The position numbers were made by a program, and so were the translations under genes. From Pelomonas sp. V22 (GTDB lineage: Bacteria > Pseudomonadota > Gammaproteobacteria > Burkholderiales > Burkholderiaceae_C): a stretch of 64,000 nucleotides of DNA. The stretch's first letter is position 1, and each line of letters starts with the position of its first letter. The stretch is taken from contig NZ_JAGIXS010000001.1 in NCBI RefSeq assembly GCF_030014915.1, positions 1,178,001 through 1,242,000 of the forward strand, written 5' to 3'. The notes beneath the pieces were generated by a model that was not told the origin of the DNA, searched no databases, and saw nothing but the letters and a program-made list of their open reading frames with translations. This document shows positions 52,341 to 60,780 of the stretch, in pieces.

Positions 52341-53444
52341 TTGAGAGTCGCCATCGTTGCCAACTCCGCCTGGTATCTGCACAACTTCCGGCTTGCCCTG
52401 GCGCGCGAATTGAGCAGCTGCGGGCATGTGCCGATCTTCATCGGCCCCTCCGATGGCTACGAAGACAAGTTGAAGGCCGCCGGTTTTGAGTTCCGCCCCT
52501 GGCGGCTCTCCAGTGCAGGCAGGAACCCGATTGCCGACAGTTCGAGCATCGTCACGCTGCGCCGCCTGCTGCGGTCCGAGCGGATCGACGCCGTGCTGTC
52601 CTACACCCCCAAGGCCAACATTTACAGCGGGCTGGCGACCTACGGACTGCCGATTCGCTTCATTCCCAACGTGTCCGGCCTCGGCCGCGCCTTCATCCAG
52701 CCAAGTCCGCTGACGGCCATCGTTGGCGTGCTGTACCGGATCGCGTTCCGCCATGCCCGCCGGGTGGTGTTTCAGAACTCGGACGACCTCAATCGCTTCG
52801 TGGGCAGCGGCATCGTGCCCGTGGCCCGCAGCGTGCGCGTGCCGGGCTCCGGCGTCGATCTGGAGAGATTCACCGCCAGTGCCAGCGCCGAGGAGCCCCA
52901 GCCATTTCGCTTCCTGTTTGTGGGCCGGCTGCTGCGTGACAAGGGCGTGGTCGAGTTCGTTGATGCCGCGCGGCGCATCGCTGGCGACCACCCGCAAGTT
53001 GAATTCGCCCTGCTCGGCTCATCGCATTCCAACAATCCTGCGGCCATCAGCCGCAAGCAGCTGGACACATGGCTGGCCGAGCGGGTGATACAGCACGTTG
53101 AACAGGTCGACGACGTAAGGCCGCAATTGCAGCGATCCAGCTGCGTCGTGCTGCCGTCCTATCGCGAGGGCGTGCCTCGCAGCCTGCTCGAAGCCGCGGC
53201 CATGGGCAAGCCCGTGGTGACAACGGATGCGCCGGGCTGCCGCGACACCCTGCTCGACGGAGAAACCGGCTTTCTGTGCAAGGTTCGCGACGCGGGCGCC
53301 CTGGAGGCGGCGATGCGACGCATGCTCAATCTCTCGCCGGAGCAGCGCCTGCTGATGGGCCGCAAGGGACGGCGCTTCGTCGAAGAGAACTTCGACGAGC
53401 AGTTGGTGCTGCGGACCTACGTCCAGTTGCTCGGCGAGCCGTAG
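52341..53444 (+). CDS. Glycosyltransferase family 4 protein
   Basis: This 367-residue GT-B transferase has an N-terminal domain opening V-A-I-V-A-N-S-A-W-Y-L-H-N-F-R, with S-Y-T-P-K-A-N-I-Y and I-P-N-V-S-G-L-G-R. That pattern is found in WbpX/PimB-like transferases acting on undecaprenyl-linked acceptors. The C-terminal GT4 domain has F-L-F-V-G-R-L-L-R-D-K-G-V (about 191-203), the donor-binding P-S-Y-R-E-G-V-P-R-S-L-L-E-A and G-K-P-V-V-T-T-D-A-P-G-C-R. The start is TTG 52341, with a G-rich stretch upstream. The 159-bp gap before it contains nothing I recognise. It ends the rightward EPS operon. Confidence 0.88.
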   Translation: MRVAIVANSAWYLHNFRLALARELSSCGHVPIFIGPSDGYEDKLKAAGFEFRPWRLSSAGRNPIADSSSIVTLRRLLRSERIDAVLSYTPKANIYSGLATYGLPIRFIPNVSGLGRAFIQPSPLTAIVGVLYRIAFRHARRVVFQNSDDLNRFVGSGIVPVARSVRVPGSGVDLERFTASASAEEPQPFRFLFVGRLLRDKGVVEFVDAARRIAGDHPQVEFALLGSSHSNNPAAISRKQLDTWLAERVIQHVEQVDDVRPQLQRSSCVVLPSYREGVPRSLLEAAAMGKPVVTTDAPGCRDTLLDGETGFLCKVRDAGALEAAMRRMLNLSPEQRLLMGRKGRRFVEENFDEQLVLRTYVQLLGEP

Positions 53445-53478
53445 GCCGGCTTGCTGGCGCAACGGACAGGCCGTCCGG

Positions 53479-54573
53479 TCACCAATCTGCGGCCATGGCG
53501 TACAGGGCGAGGTGCTGCTCCAGCATCGCATCGATGCCATAGGGGCGCGAGCGCTCGACACAAGCCGCGACCACGGCCGCTCGGTGAACGTCGTCATCCA
53601 GCAGCGCCGTGATGGCCTGCGCCAAGGCACGCTCATCGCCCTGCGGGAACAGGACGCCGGCCCCGGCCACGATGTCCGCCAGCCCCGGCACATCCGACGC
53701 CACAAACGGCTTGCCCGAGGCCAGGCCCTCGATGGAGGACAGCGAAAGCCCCTCATGCCGCGACGACAGGATCACGACGTCGACGGACTTGAGCAAACGC
53801 GGGACATCCAGACGCACGCCCAGGAAATGCACGCGATGGGCAACCCCGAGCTGCATGGCCAGTTGCCTGCATTCGTCCTGCATCGCTCCGACGCCAACCA
53901 GCACCAGCTCGACCGATTCCGCCAGCAGGGGCAGCGCCCGAATCAGCGTGGCCTGGTCCTTGGGATAGATGAAGCTGGAAACCTGGAGCAGCAACCGCTT
54001 GCCGGCAGCCAGCAGCGGGAGCTCTGCGGCGGCAAAGGGCTGAGCGCGATGCAGCTGGCCCAGGTCCACACCATTCGGAATGGTGACCAGCTTTGCATCA
54101 CCCGACCGTAGGTGCTGGCGCAGTGCGTCCTTCACGCTGGTGGAAATGCAGATCACCCGGTCGTACCGGCGATAGATGAAGCGGTCGATTGCCCCCAGCA
54201 GCCGTCCGTTGCGCCGCTTGTTCGAGGTGCTGTGCTCGGTGTAGACCAGCTTCGTCGCCGAACGGCTCAGCAACTTGGCCAAGGCGACCCAGTACAAGGC
54301 CGGGAACAAATGGACGTTGACGATGTCGTACCGACGCAGGATGGGCACGATCTGCAGCACGAGCCAGGGTCGGTAGCAACTGCCATGCCCCAGAGAGATC
54401 ACTCGGCAATGCGGAGCGCGCAGCTTGAGCTCACCCAGAAAGGCCGAGTCCGTGCCGTCGAGCAGCAGCAGATCGACCTCGACGCCCCGCCGGATGTACT
54501 CGGGAATCGAGTCCAGCAACAGCTTTTCCGCGCCGCCGGTGGCGAGGCTGTTGATCGCGATCAGTAACTTCAT
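53479..54573 (-). CDS. Glycosyltransferase family 4 protein
   Basis: This 364-residue GT-B transferase starts M-K-L-L-I-A-I-N-S-L-A-T-G-G-A-E-K, the classic G-G-A-E opening of GT4 EPS enzymes. The C-terminal domain has I-P-N-G-V-D-L, L-L-Q-V-S-S-F-I-Y-P-K-D-Q, S-S-R-H-E-G-L-S-L-S-S-I-E-G and F-V-A-S-D-V-P-G-L-A-D. It runs opposite to the main EPS operon, converging on the previous gene with 34 bp between stops, and follows gspE on the minus strand after 106 bp. It may therefore be expressed with the secretion genes or from its own promoter. Confidence 0.9.
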   Translation of the reverse strand: MKLLIAINSLATGGAEKLLLDSIPEYIRRGVEVDLLLLDGTDSAFLGELKLRAPHCRVISLGHGSCYRPWLVLQIVPILRRYDIVNVHLFPALYWVALAKLLSRSATKLVYTEHSTSNKRRNGRLLGAIDRFIYRRYDRVICISTSVKDALRQHLRSGDAKLVTIPNGVDLGQLHRAQPFAAAELPLLAAGKRLLLQVSSFIYPKDQATLIRALPLLAESVELVLVGVGAMQDECRQLAMQLGVAHRVHFLGVRLDVPRLLKSVDVVILSSRHEGLSLSSIEGLASGKPFVASDVPGLADIVAGAGVLFPQGDERALAQAITALLDDDVHRAAVVAACVERSRPYGIDAMLEQHLALYAMAADW

Positions 54574-54679
54574 TTGCAATATCTCTGCCGAGGGTCGTGC
54601 AGCCTCCTTGGACGACAGGGGCCCTTTCGGTTGCCGCCCAGGCCGGCGCAACCTGCTGCAACCACAGTCGACCGTGCCC

Positions 54680-56434
54680 CTAGGCGCCGCCGCTTGCGCG
54701 CAGAACCTCGGCCAGCGTTGACTGTCCTCGCGCCACCATCTCGATGCCGCTGACCAACAGGCCATCCTCTCCGCCTCGGCCCAGCGCTGCGAGCAGCGCT
54801 GATTCAGGCTCACCCTGAGCGATCAGGTGGGCCAGCTGGGGCGAGACCTCGATCAAGTCGTACACCGCCAGCCGCCCCAGATACCCGGTGCCCGCGCATT
54901 GCACGCATCCCACGGGCCGTCGAGGTTTTGCCCCTTCAGCCAGCCCGGTGCGGGCCAGCAATGCCCTCAGCGCCTCGTCCGGCTGCTCATCGGGGAGCGC
55001 GCAGTGTTCACAAAGACGTCGCACCAGGCGCTGAGCCATCAGCCCGCGAATACTCGCTGCCAACAGGAACGGCTCGATGCCCATGTCCGCCAGCCGGGTG
55101 ATGGCGCCGATGGCGCTGTTCGTGTGCAGCGTCGACAGCACCAGGTGCCCCGTCAGCGCCGATTGAATGGCGATCCGTGCCGTTTCCTCGTCGCGAATTT
55201 CCCCCAGCAAGATCGTGTCCGGGTCGTGCCGAAGAATCGAACGCAGTGCGGCTGCAAAAGTGAAGCCGATGTCGGCATTGACCTGCAGCTGCGTGATGCC
55301 CTTGATCTTGTATTCGACCGGATCCTCGACGGTGATGATCTTCTTGCTGCGGTCGTTGGCCAGCTCGAGAGCGGTATAGAGGGTCGTGCTCTTGCCGGAG
55401 CCGGTCGGCCCTGTCACCAGCACGATGCCGTTAGGCATGCTGCTCCAGGACTCGAACATGCGCGCATGCGCAGGTGTCATGCCCAGGTCCTGAAGCCGGG
55501 TGGGCTTGCGTTCCTGGCGCAGCAGTCGCAGCACGATGGACTCGCCTGTAGCGCCAGGCAAGACCGAGACGCGGATGTCGAAACTCTCGCCGTTGACCCT
55601 GGCACTGATGCGGCCATCCTGCGGAAGGCGCCGCTCGGCAATATCGAGACTGGACAGTATCTTCAAGCGACAGGCAACCGCATCAAAACGGTCCCTCCCG
55701 TAGCGGGCCTGCTCGAGCATGTCGCCGTCAACCCGCACGCGCACCACGAACTCGTGCTCACCTGGTTCGAAATGCACGTCGGAGGCACGCTGCGTCACTG
55801 CCTGCGACAGCACGCCATTGACCAGCTCGACGGTCGGCCCTTCCTCGGCCAGTTCACGCAGGGCCCGCAGGTCGTCGCCGCCCACCGAAGTTTCGTCACC
55901 CAGGCTCTTGCTGCGCAGCACTTGTTCGTACTGGGAAGGCAGTATCAAGCGCCATTCGAAAGGTACGGCCAGCGCTCGGGCCTTCCGATTGAATACCTCG
56001 CGCACTTCATCCTGCGGCAGATCCCGCAGCGCGACCAGCCACCCCTCCCCGCTCGCAGCGGTCGAGCGGATCACCAGCGCCCCCTTGAGCTCCAGCCAGG
56101 CCCTCGACAAACCGAGCGCCTCGACCGCCGAGGTCATGCCTTGGGCCAGCCGCGCCGGCTCCCAGGGCTCTTCATCCAACAGGGGCATGCCTGCCGCAGC
56201 GGACAGCGCCTGATAGAGCGGCAACTCCGCAATAGCGTTCAGCCGCAGCATCGCCTGCGCAAGGCTGAGGCCGGCCTCTCGACCGAGCACCCTGGCGCGT
56301 TCTGCCGCCTCGCTGGAAACAAGCCCTGAGGACAGCAATGATTGAAGAAGCAACTCGCCGTCCGGTCGTGCCGGCATTGCTGCAGCACCAAGGCTTGCTT
56401 GATTCGGGGACTGCACGGGGGAATCTACGGACAT
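54680..56434 (-). CDS. gspE: Type II secretion ATPase GspE
   Basis: This 584-residue hexameric ATPase powers the type II secretion pseudopilus. It has an N-terminal N1E-like domain (about 25-95) and a linker with L-P-S-Q-Y-E. The nucleotide-binding core shows Walker A G-P-T-G-S-G-K-S-T, an Asp box around V-E-D-P-V-E-Y, Walker B I-L-L-G-E-I-R-D-E-E-T and a His box H-L-V-L-S-T-L-H-T-N. The zinc-binding insert has two C-x-x-C pairs (C-E-H-C and C-V-Q-C). This combination distinguishes GspE from PilT. It lies after the SoxY-like gene on the minus strand, while gspF-K point the other way. Confidence 0.92.
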   Translation of the reverse strand: MSVDSPVQSPNQASLGAAAMPARPDGELLLQSLLSSGLVSSEAAERARVLGREAGLSLAQAMLRLNAIAELPLYQALSAAAGMPLLDEEPWEPARLAQGMTSAVEALGLSRAWLELKGALVIRSTAASGEGWLVALRDLPQDEVREVFNRKARALAVPFEWRLILPSQYEQVLRSKSLGDETSVGGDDLRALRELAEEGPTVELVNGVLSQAVTQRASDVHFEPGEHEFVVRVRVDGDMLEQARYGRDRFDAVACRLKILSSLDIAERRLPQDGRISARVNGESFDIRVSVLPGATGESIVLRLLRQERKPTRLQDLGMTPAHARMFESWSSMPNGIVLVTGPTGSGKSTTLYTALELANDRSKKIITVEDPVEYKIKGITQLQVNADIGFTFAAALRSILRHDPDTILLGEIRDEETARIAIQSALTGHLVLSTLHTNSAIGAITRLADMGIEPFLLAASIRGLMAQRLVRRLCEHCALPDEQPDEALRALLARTGLAEGAKPRRPVGCVQCAGTGYLGRLAVYDLIEVSPQLAHLIAQGEPESALLAALGRGGEDGLLVSGIEMVARGQSTLAEVLRASGGA

Positions 56435-56457
56435 AGGCGAGGCAAAAATATGAGGCG

Positions 56458-57120
56458 TCAGCGCGGTGCCGACGCGACAGCCGATGCGGCGGCTGGCGCA
56501 GCAGCTGGTGCAGCAGTTGGTGCTGCGGCTGATGGTTGGGCGGCATCCGCAGGCGCAGGCGATGCCGGCGCAGCGGTGCTTGCCGGGTCCGGCTTGGTTG
56601 CCTGGGCAACCCGCGCCGCTGCATCGCTCTTGGCGGCGCGTGCCTTCGCCGGTGGCAGGCCGACCTTGACCTGCCGATGGGTCACGAACCAGCGCCCGCG
56701 TACCTGCGCCATGAGGGTGAAGCTCTCAGTCTTGTTCAGCTGAATTTCAAGCTCTCCTTGCGCCGCTTCACCCGCCTTGAACGGGAGCGCGGCCAGCAGG
56801 GCCGGTTCAGCCGCCGCCCCCCCCTGAGCGGCCGCCCCACTGCGGCCCCGCAGCAGAAGCAGCCAGACCGTGCCGGGCAGCTCGCTGGACACGCGCGCCT
56901 TGACCGGTCCGGCAACCGCCAGTTCCGGAAGATCAAGGCTGAGATGTCCCGAGGCCTCAGGTTTGAGCGCGCCCAGGGCCGAATACACGCCATCCACATT
57001 GCTGGCGGTCGCCACCGCCGGCGGCAGAACCTGGGCAACCGCGAAGCCCGGCATCAAGCCAAGCAGCAAGGCACGTCGAAGCACTCGCAGCAGCGCTCGG
57101 CGAGTCAGCAAAACATTCAT
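56458..57120 (-). CDS. SoxY-domain-like exported protein lacking the GGCGG arm
   Basis: This 220-residue exported protein starts T-R-R-A-L-L-R-V-L-R-R-A-L-L-L-G, a possible Tat-type signal with cleavage near residue 29. The mature domain (about 45-160) resembles the immunoglobulin-like SoxY fold: L-D-L-P-E-L-A-V-A-G-P-V-K-A-R-V, L-P-G-T, P-F-K-A-G-E and V-R-G-R-W-F-V-T-H-R-Q-V-K-V. SoxY proteins end in a mobile G-G-C-G-G that carries sulfur; here the chain has no Cys at all and continues into an Ala/Pro-rich tail of about 50 residues. So sulfur carriage is excluded, and a binding or scaffold role is more likely. It precedes gspE by 23 bp. Confidence 0.6.
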   Translation of the reverse strand: MNVLLTRRALLRVLRRALLLGLMPGFAVAQVLPPAVATASNVDGVYSALGALKPEASGHLSLDLPELAVAGPVKARVSSELPGTVWLLLLRGRSGAAAQGGAAAEPALLAALPFKAGEAAQGELEIQLNKTESFTLMAQVRGRWFVTHRQVKVGLPPAKARAAKSDAAARVAQATKPDPASTAAPASPAPADAAQPSAAAPTAAPAAAPAAASAVASAPR

Positions 57121-57282
57121 TCTCACGCCAGGGGCACCTTTGTCCGGGCAGGGCATGACCCTGCAACTGCATGAATAGGCGCTTATTACACCACGGCACC
57201 CGATGCGGATTGAGGCCGCGCATCCGCGCCTTGAAAGCGAGCGGGTGGCATACCTAACCGGGGTTCAGCTCAAAACAGACAG

Positions 57283-57315
57283 GCAATAAAAAAGGGGGGC
57301 CGAAGCCCCCCTTTC
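57283..57315 (-). terminator. Rho-independent terminator of the secreted-protein gene
   Basis: On the minus strand GGGGGGC (57311-57305), a TTCG tetraloop and GCCCCCC (57300-57294) are followed by TTTTTTATTG. It lies 22 bp after the stop of the 631-residue protein gene. The plus strand also has a short T-run, so it may act weakly both ways. Confidence 0.92.
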
Positions 57316-57337
57316 CAAACCAAACATGAGCTATCGA

Positions 57338-59233
57338 TTACTTCTTGATACCGGTTTGCGCATCTTGGTCGATGTGGTCGCGGCTCGAAGCTTCGATGTT
57401 CACGAAGTCAGCACCTTGGGCGCTCGAAGCTTCCAGCAACTGACCGGTACGGTTGTTGTAGAAGTAGTTCTGCACGCGCAGGGTCGAGGCAGCAGCCGAC
57501 GAGATACGCAGACGCGTATTGTTGCCGTTGATGCCGCCAGGGCCGGTGTTGTCGGCGCCGGCTTCGGTCGAAGCGTTCACCAGTGCGTCCGAGATTTCCT
57601 TGGCGCTGAAGTACTTGGCGCCACGGGCCGGCAGGCTACCCAGCGAGCCCCACAGGCCGTACTTGCCGTCAGCACGGATGTACTGGCCGGTCAGGTCTGC
57701 GGTGGTGGTTTCGCTGTTGTTGATGATACGAACGAAGCTGGTCCATTCGGTCGTCGCGCCGTTGTACGGCAGGTAGTTGCGCACGTCGATCTTGATGCCG
57801 CCACCCAGGCTGGCGAAGTCGCCCGGGCACGACACGTTGGCCTGCTCGTCCGACGTCGTTTGCTTCAGCAGCGTGGCGGTCACGCCATTGAAGGCCGAGT
57901 TCGGGATCAGCGCATTGCCGGGCACGGTCATGCAGACGTAGTAACGGTCGGTCGTGGCAACGTAGCCAGGAGCCGCGCCGGTAGCACCGGTCGAGCCCAG
58001 CAGCGTCGTGACGACGTTGTTGGCTGCAGCCGACAGGTTGGCAGCCGTGAAAGTCACGGTAGCCAGCAAGCCGTCAGCCGAGTAGGTCACGGCGCCATTG
58101 GCACCCGAGCTCGTGCCAGCAGCACCGGATGCACCGGTCGTGCAGTACGGGTTGTTGGTGATCGAGAACACGGAGCCGGAAGCGAAGCCAACCGTCGAGG
58201 GGATCTTGACTTGCAGGGCGGTGCCGGTGTCCGGCAGGTCGATGTCACCATCGGTATTCAGGGCCACGGCAGCCGGCAGTTCACCAGCGTCAGCAGCGTT
58301 GCCGCTGTCGCGGAACTTGTAGTACTTGCCAGCGATCGAGGTATCCCAAGCGTCCAGGCCAGCCTTGTTCGTGAACTTCACGAAGCCCAAGGGCATCACG
58401 GTCGTGGTACCGAAGCCAGCGGCGTCGGTCGTCAGAACGTTGTTCGACAGGTTGGGGTTGGTCGAGCGGTTGACCGCCACGCCCTTGCCGACCTGGATGT
58501 TCAGGGCTTGAGCAAACAGGATGTAGCCGTTGTTCAGCACGCCAGCAGCGGTGGACTCGCCGATCACGCCATCGCCGGAGCCGATGTAGTTGCGGGCCGT
58601 GACGGTGATGCTGGTGTCTTCGTTACCGCAAGCGCCGGTGGAGGTGCCGCCGGTGCCGATGGTCGAGCCGACGATCGCATTGATCGAGTTGCTCAGAGTC
58701 GTGACTTGGGCGTAGTCGGTGGCAGCAGGAGCGTCAAGCGGGTTGACCGTGTTGAAAGCGATCTGCAGGTCGCCCAGGTTCACCGACGCCGCAGTGTTGT
58801 TCACCAGGCGGAAGCGATAACGCAGCGTGTTGGCCGTGACGACGTCAACGCCCAGCAGTTCCAGACCCGATGCACCACCAGCGGTGCCGCCAGCGGCCGT
58901 GATGATCACGTTGGTGCCGCCGTTGTTGCGACGGTTAGCCGAGATCGACTTGTGCGTCGGCAGTTGGGTCGCGTCCCAGGTCGGGGTACCAGCGCCGCCC
59001 AGTTGCAGCGTGACGTTGAAGTCCTGGCTCGAAGCGGCGTTGGCGGTGGGGCCGTTGTCGTAGTTGAACGTGACCGACGGAGCGCGCAGCTTCTGGGCGT
59101 TGTTGGTCTTGGAAATCACTTCCCGAGCAATCGTCACGCCCGACTGGCTGATGGACGCAGCCATCACGGAACCGGTAGCAGCAAACAGACCGGTCACAGC
59201 GACGGCAACTTGCAGTTTCTTCATTGGCTTCAT
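57338..59233 (-). CDS. Secreted or surface protein encoded inside the type II secretion locus
   Basis: This is a 631-residue exported protein of a family I do not recognise. Residues 1-24 are a classical signal peptide (K-P-M-K-K, then a Val/Ala/Leu core, ending V-M-A-A). The mature chain is rich in Ala, Thr, Ser, Gly and Asn, low in Lys, and beta-rich. Only four Cys are present (G-A-C-G, P-Y-C-T, Y-V-C-M, V-S-C-P), enough for two disulfides. Glycine/serine-rich spacers (G-A-S-G-A-A-G-T-S-S-G) separate domains, and the C-terminal 120 residues begin N-Y-L-P-Y-N-G. Codons use GGT and GCT more than neighbouring genes, suggesting high expression. The second ATG was rejected because GAGG is 8 nt before ATG 59233. 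A strong terminator follows. Confidence 0.8.
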   Translation of the reverse strand: MKPMKKLQVAVAVTGLFAATGSVMAASISQSGVTIAREVISKTNNAQKLRAPSVTFNYDNGPTANAASSQDFNVTLQLGGAGTPTWDATQLPTHKSISANRRNNGGTNVIITAAGGTAGGASGLELLGVDVVTANTLRYRFRLVNNTAASVNLGDLQIAFNTVNPLDAPAATDYAQVTTLSNSINAIVGSTIGTGGTSTGACGNEDTSITVTARNYIGSGDGVIGESTAAGVLNNGYILFAQALNIQVGKGVAVNRSTNPNLSNNVLTTDAAGFGTTTVMPLGFVKFTNKAGLDAWDTSIAGKYYKFRDSGNAADAGELPAAVALNTDGDIDLPDTGTALQVKIPSTVGFASGSVFSITNNPYCTTGASGAAGTSSGANGAVTYSADGLLATVTFTAANLSAAANNVVTTLLGSTGATGAAPGYVATTDRYYVCMTVPGNALIPNSAFNGVTATLLKQTTSDEQANVSCPGDFASLGGGIKIDVRNYLPYNGATTEWTSFVRIINNSETTTADLTGQYIRADGKYGLWGSLGSLPARGAKYFSAKEISDALVNASTEAGADNTGPGGINGNNTRLRISSAAASTLRVQNYFYNNRTGQLLEASSAQGADFVNIEASSRDHIDQDAQTGIKK

Positions 59234-59583
59234 TAGATGAACCTCATGTTTGGTTAAACAACGGTGCCCCCCCACTCGGTGAGCTCTACCGCTTTCAACA
59301 GCCGCCTTCAATCTACACGGAGTAGTTGATTGATGAGTGCGTTGTCGGCGGCGAGTCTATGCCAGATTTTTGGGAGCCGGCAAGCCACAGTGCAAAAAAT
59401 TCAAGGAGCGAACCCTAGGCCGGGCCCATTCTGCGGGTTTGTCCTGCAAATTTCTGGCTTTCAACCGGGGCATCGTTGCACAACGACAACAGGCCAGGGG
59501 CCACCTGGCCGCCGCCTGGGAGTATCGGGCAGGCCTTACCATTGCGCCCCTCTCCAAGTTTTTGCAGCGCCACCACCTGACCC
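59234..59583. other. Divergent promoter region between the secreted-protein gene and gspF
   Basis: These 350 bp contain no gene. A candidate leftward promoter is described separately. Towards gspF lie the inverted repeats TCGTTG-ca-CAACGA (59473-59486) and GGCCAGG-ggcca-CCTGGCC (59492-59510). Either could be an operator or a leader hairpin. The gspF ATG has no obvious ribosome-binding site. Confidence 0.5.
59354..59383 (-). promoter_or_regulatory. Candidate sigma-70 promoter for the secreted-protein gene
   Basis: On the minus strand TTGCCG (59383-59378) and TAGACT (59359-59354) are 18 bp apart, with 4 or 5 of 6 matches each to the -35 and -10 consensus. This would place the transcript start near 59347 and give a 5' leader of about 115 nt. 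Confidence 0.4.
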
Positions 59584-60780
59584 ATGCAGGAATTTCGCTA
59601 CGTCGCCCTAGATTCGAATGGCCAGCGCCGCACGGGCAGTTTGCGCGCCCCGCAAGAGCAAGCCGCGGTCGAGCAGCTGCAGGGCATGCAACTGCAGGTC
59701 GTCTCGGTGAAGGCTGCGGGCAACAAGAGCACTCATGGCGCGTCGCCCGCCGGTGTCAAGCTCAACGCGGCGGCACTGGTCCGGCTGGTCGACGAGCTCG
59801 CCACGCTCCTCGACGCCGGCGTGCCGCTTGCCGAGGCGGTGGCCACGCTGGCGCAGTCGCAGGCCGAGAGCCATCCGCTGACGCGGGCGCTGCGGAGCAT
59901 TCGCAGCGGCATGGCGTTCTCGCAGGCGCTGGAGAGCAGCGGACTGAAGCTGCCCGAGTTCGCGGTGCAGCTGATACGGTCGGGTGAGGCCACCGGGAAG
60001 CTCGCCGCCGCGCTCAGGTCGGCAGCCACCCATCTCGAGGCCGAGCAAAAGTTCCAGCAAGAGGCGCGCAATGCCATGCTCTACCCGATGGTGCTGGTGG
60101 GCAGCGGGATCCTCTCGACGCTGGTGATGTTTGTGTTCGTCGTGCCCCGCTTCGCCTCCATCCTGGACAACCCCAAGGCCGAACTGCCCGCCCTGAGCCG
60201 CTGGGTGCTGGGCACCGGCATGTGGCTCACACAGCATCAGGTCCTGGTCGGCTTGGCACTGGCTGCCCTGGTGTTCGGGTTCGCCTGGGCCGCCCGGCAG
60301 AAACACATGCGCGACTGGGCCTGGGAGCAGGCCGGGCGGATGCCCGTGCTCGGCCCATGGACCCTGCACGCCGAGCTGTCGCGCTGGTCGTCCCTGTTTG
60401 CCGTACTTCTGACCAGCAAGGTGCCACTGTTGATGGCCCTGGCCCAGGCAAACGAGACGCTGCGACACCGCAGCATGCGGGCACAGGCCGCACTGGCGCT
60501 TGCCGATGTCAGGGGCGGCAAGGCACTCAGCCAGGCCCTGGCCGACCACACCCTGCTCGATGCCGCCGGCCTGAATCTGATTCGCGTGGGCGAGCGCGCG
60601 GGCTCACTGCCGCAGACGGTGACCTCGCTCGCCCGCATCCACACCAACCAGAGCCAGTTGCGTCTGAAGCGCTTTCTGGTGCTGCTGGAGCCGATCACCA
60701 TCCTCGCGATCTCCATAGTGCTGGGCGGTATCATGATCTCCGTCATGCTTGCCATTACAAGCCTCACCAACGTGCTCTGA
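59584..60780 (+). CDS. gspF: Type II secretion inner-membrane platform protein GspF
   Basis: This 398-residue protein is the polytopic platform of the type II secretion system, linking GspE to the pseudopilus. It opens F-R-Y-V-A-L-D-S-N-G-Q-R-R-T-G, as GspF proteins do. Two repeated GspF domains (about 70-190 and 270-390) contain L-A-T-L-L-D-A-G-V-P-L, R-S-G-E-A-T-G-K-L and the parallel L-L-T-S-K-V-P-L, R-V-G-E-R-A-G-S-L-P. Three membrane segments are visible (about 170-195, 220-240, 375-393). The stop overlaps the gspG start (TGATG). It begins the rightward gspFGHIJK operon. Confidence 0.94.
   Translation: MQEFRYVALDSNGQRRTGSLRAPQEQAAVEQLQGMQLQVVSVKAAGNKSTHGASPAGVKLNAAALVRLVDELATLLDAGVPLAEAVATLAQSQAESHPLTRALRSIRSGMAFSQALESSGLKLPEFAVQLIRSGEATGKLAAALRSAATHLEAEQKFQQEARNAMLYPMVLVGSGILSTLVMFVFVVPRFASILDNPKAELPALSRWVLGTGMWLTQHQVLVGLALAALVFGFAWAARQKHMRDWAWEQAGRMPVLGPWTLHAELSRWSSLFAVLLTSKVPLLMALAQANETLRHRSMRAQAALALADVRGGKALSQALADHTLLDAAGLNLIRVGERAGSLPQTVTSLARIHTNQSQLRLKRFLVLLEPITILAISIVLGGIMISVMLAITSLTNVL

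Noticed and set aside
57326-59236. 636-codon open frame on the plus strand opposite the secreted-protein gene
   Set aside because: The minus-strand frame has a signal peptide, ribosome-binding site and terminator; the plus-strand translation is Arg/Gly/Val-rich noise.
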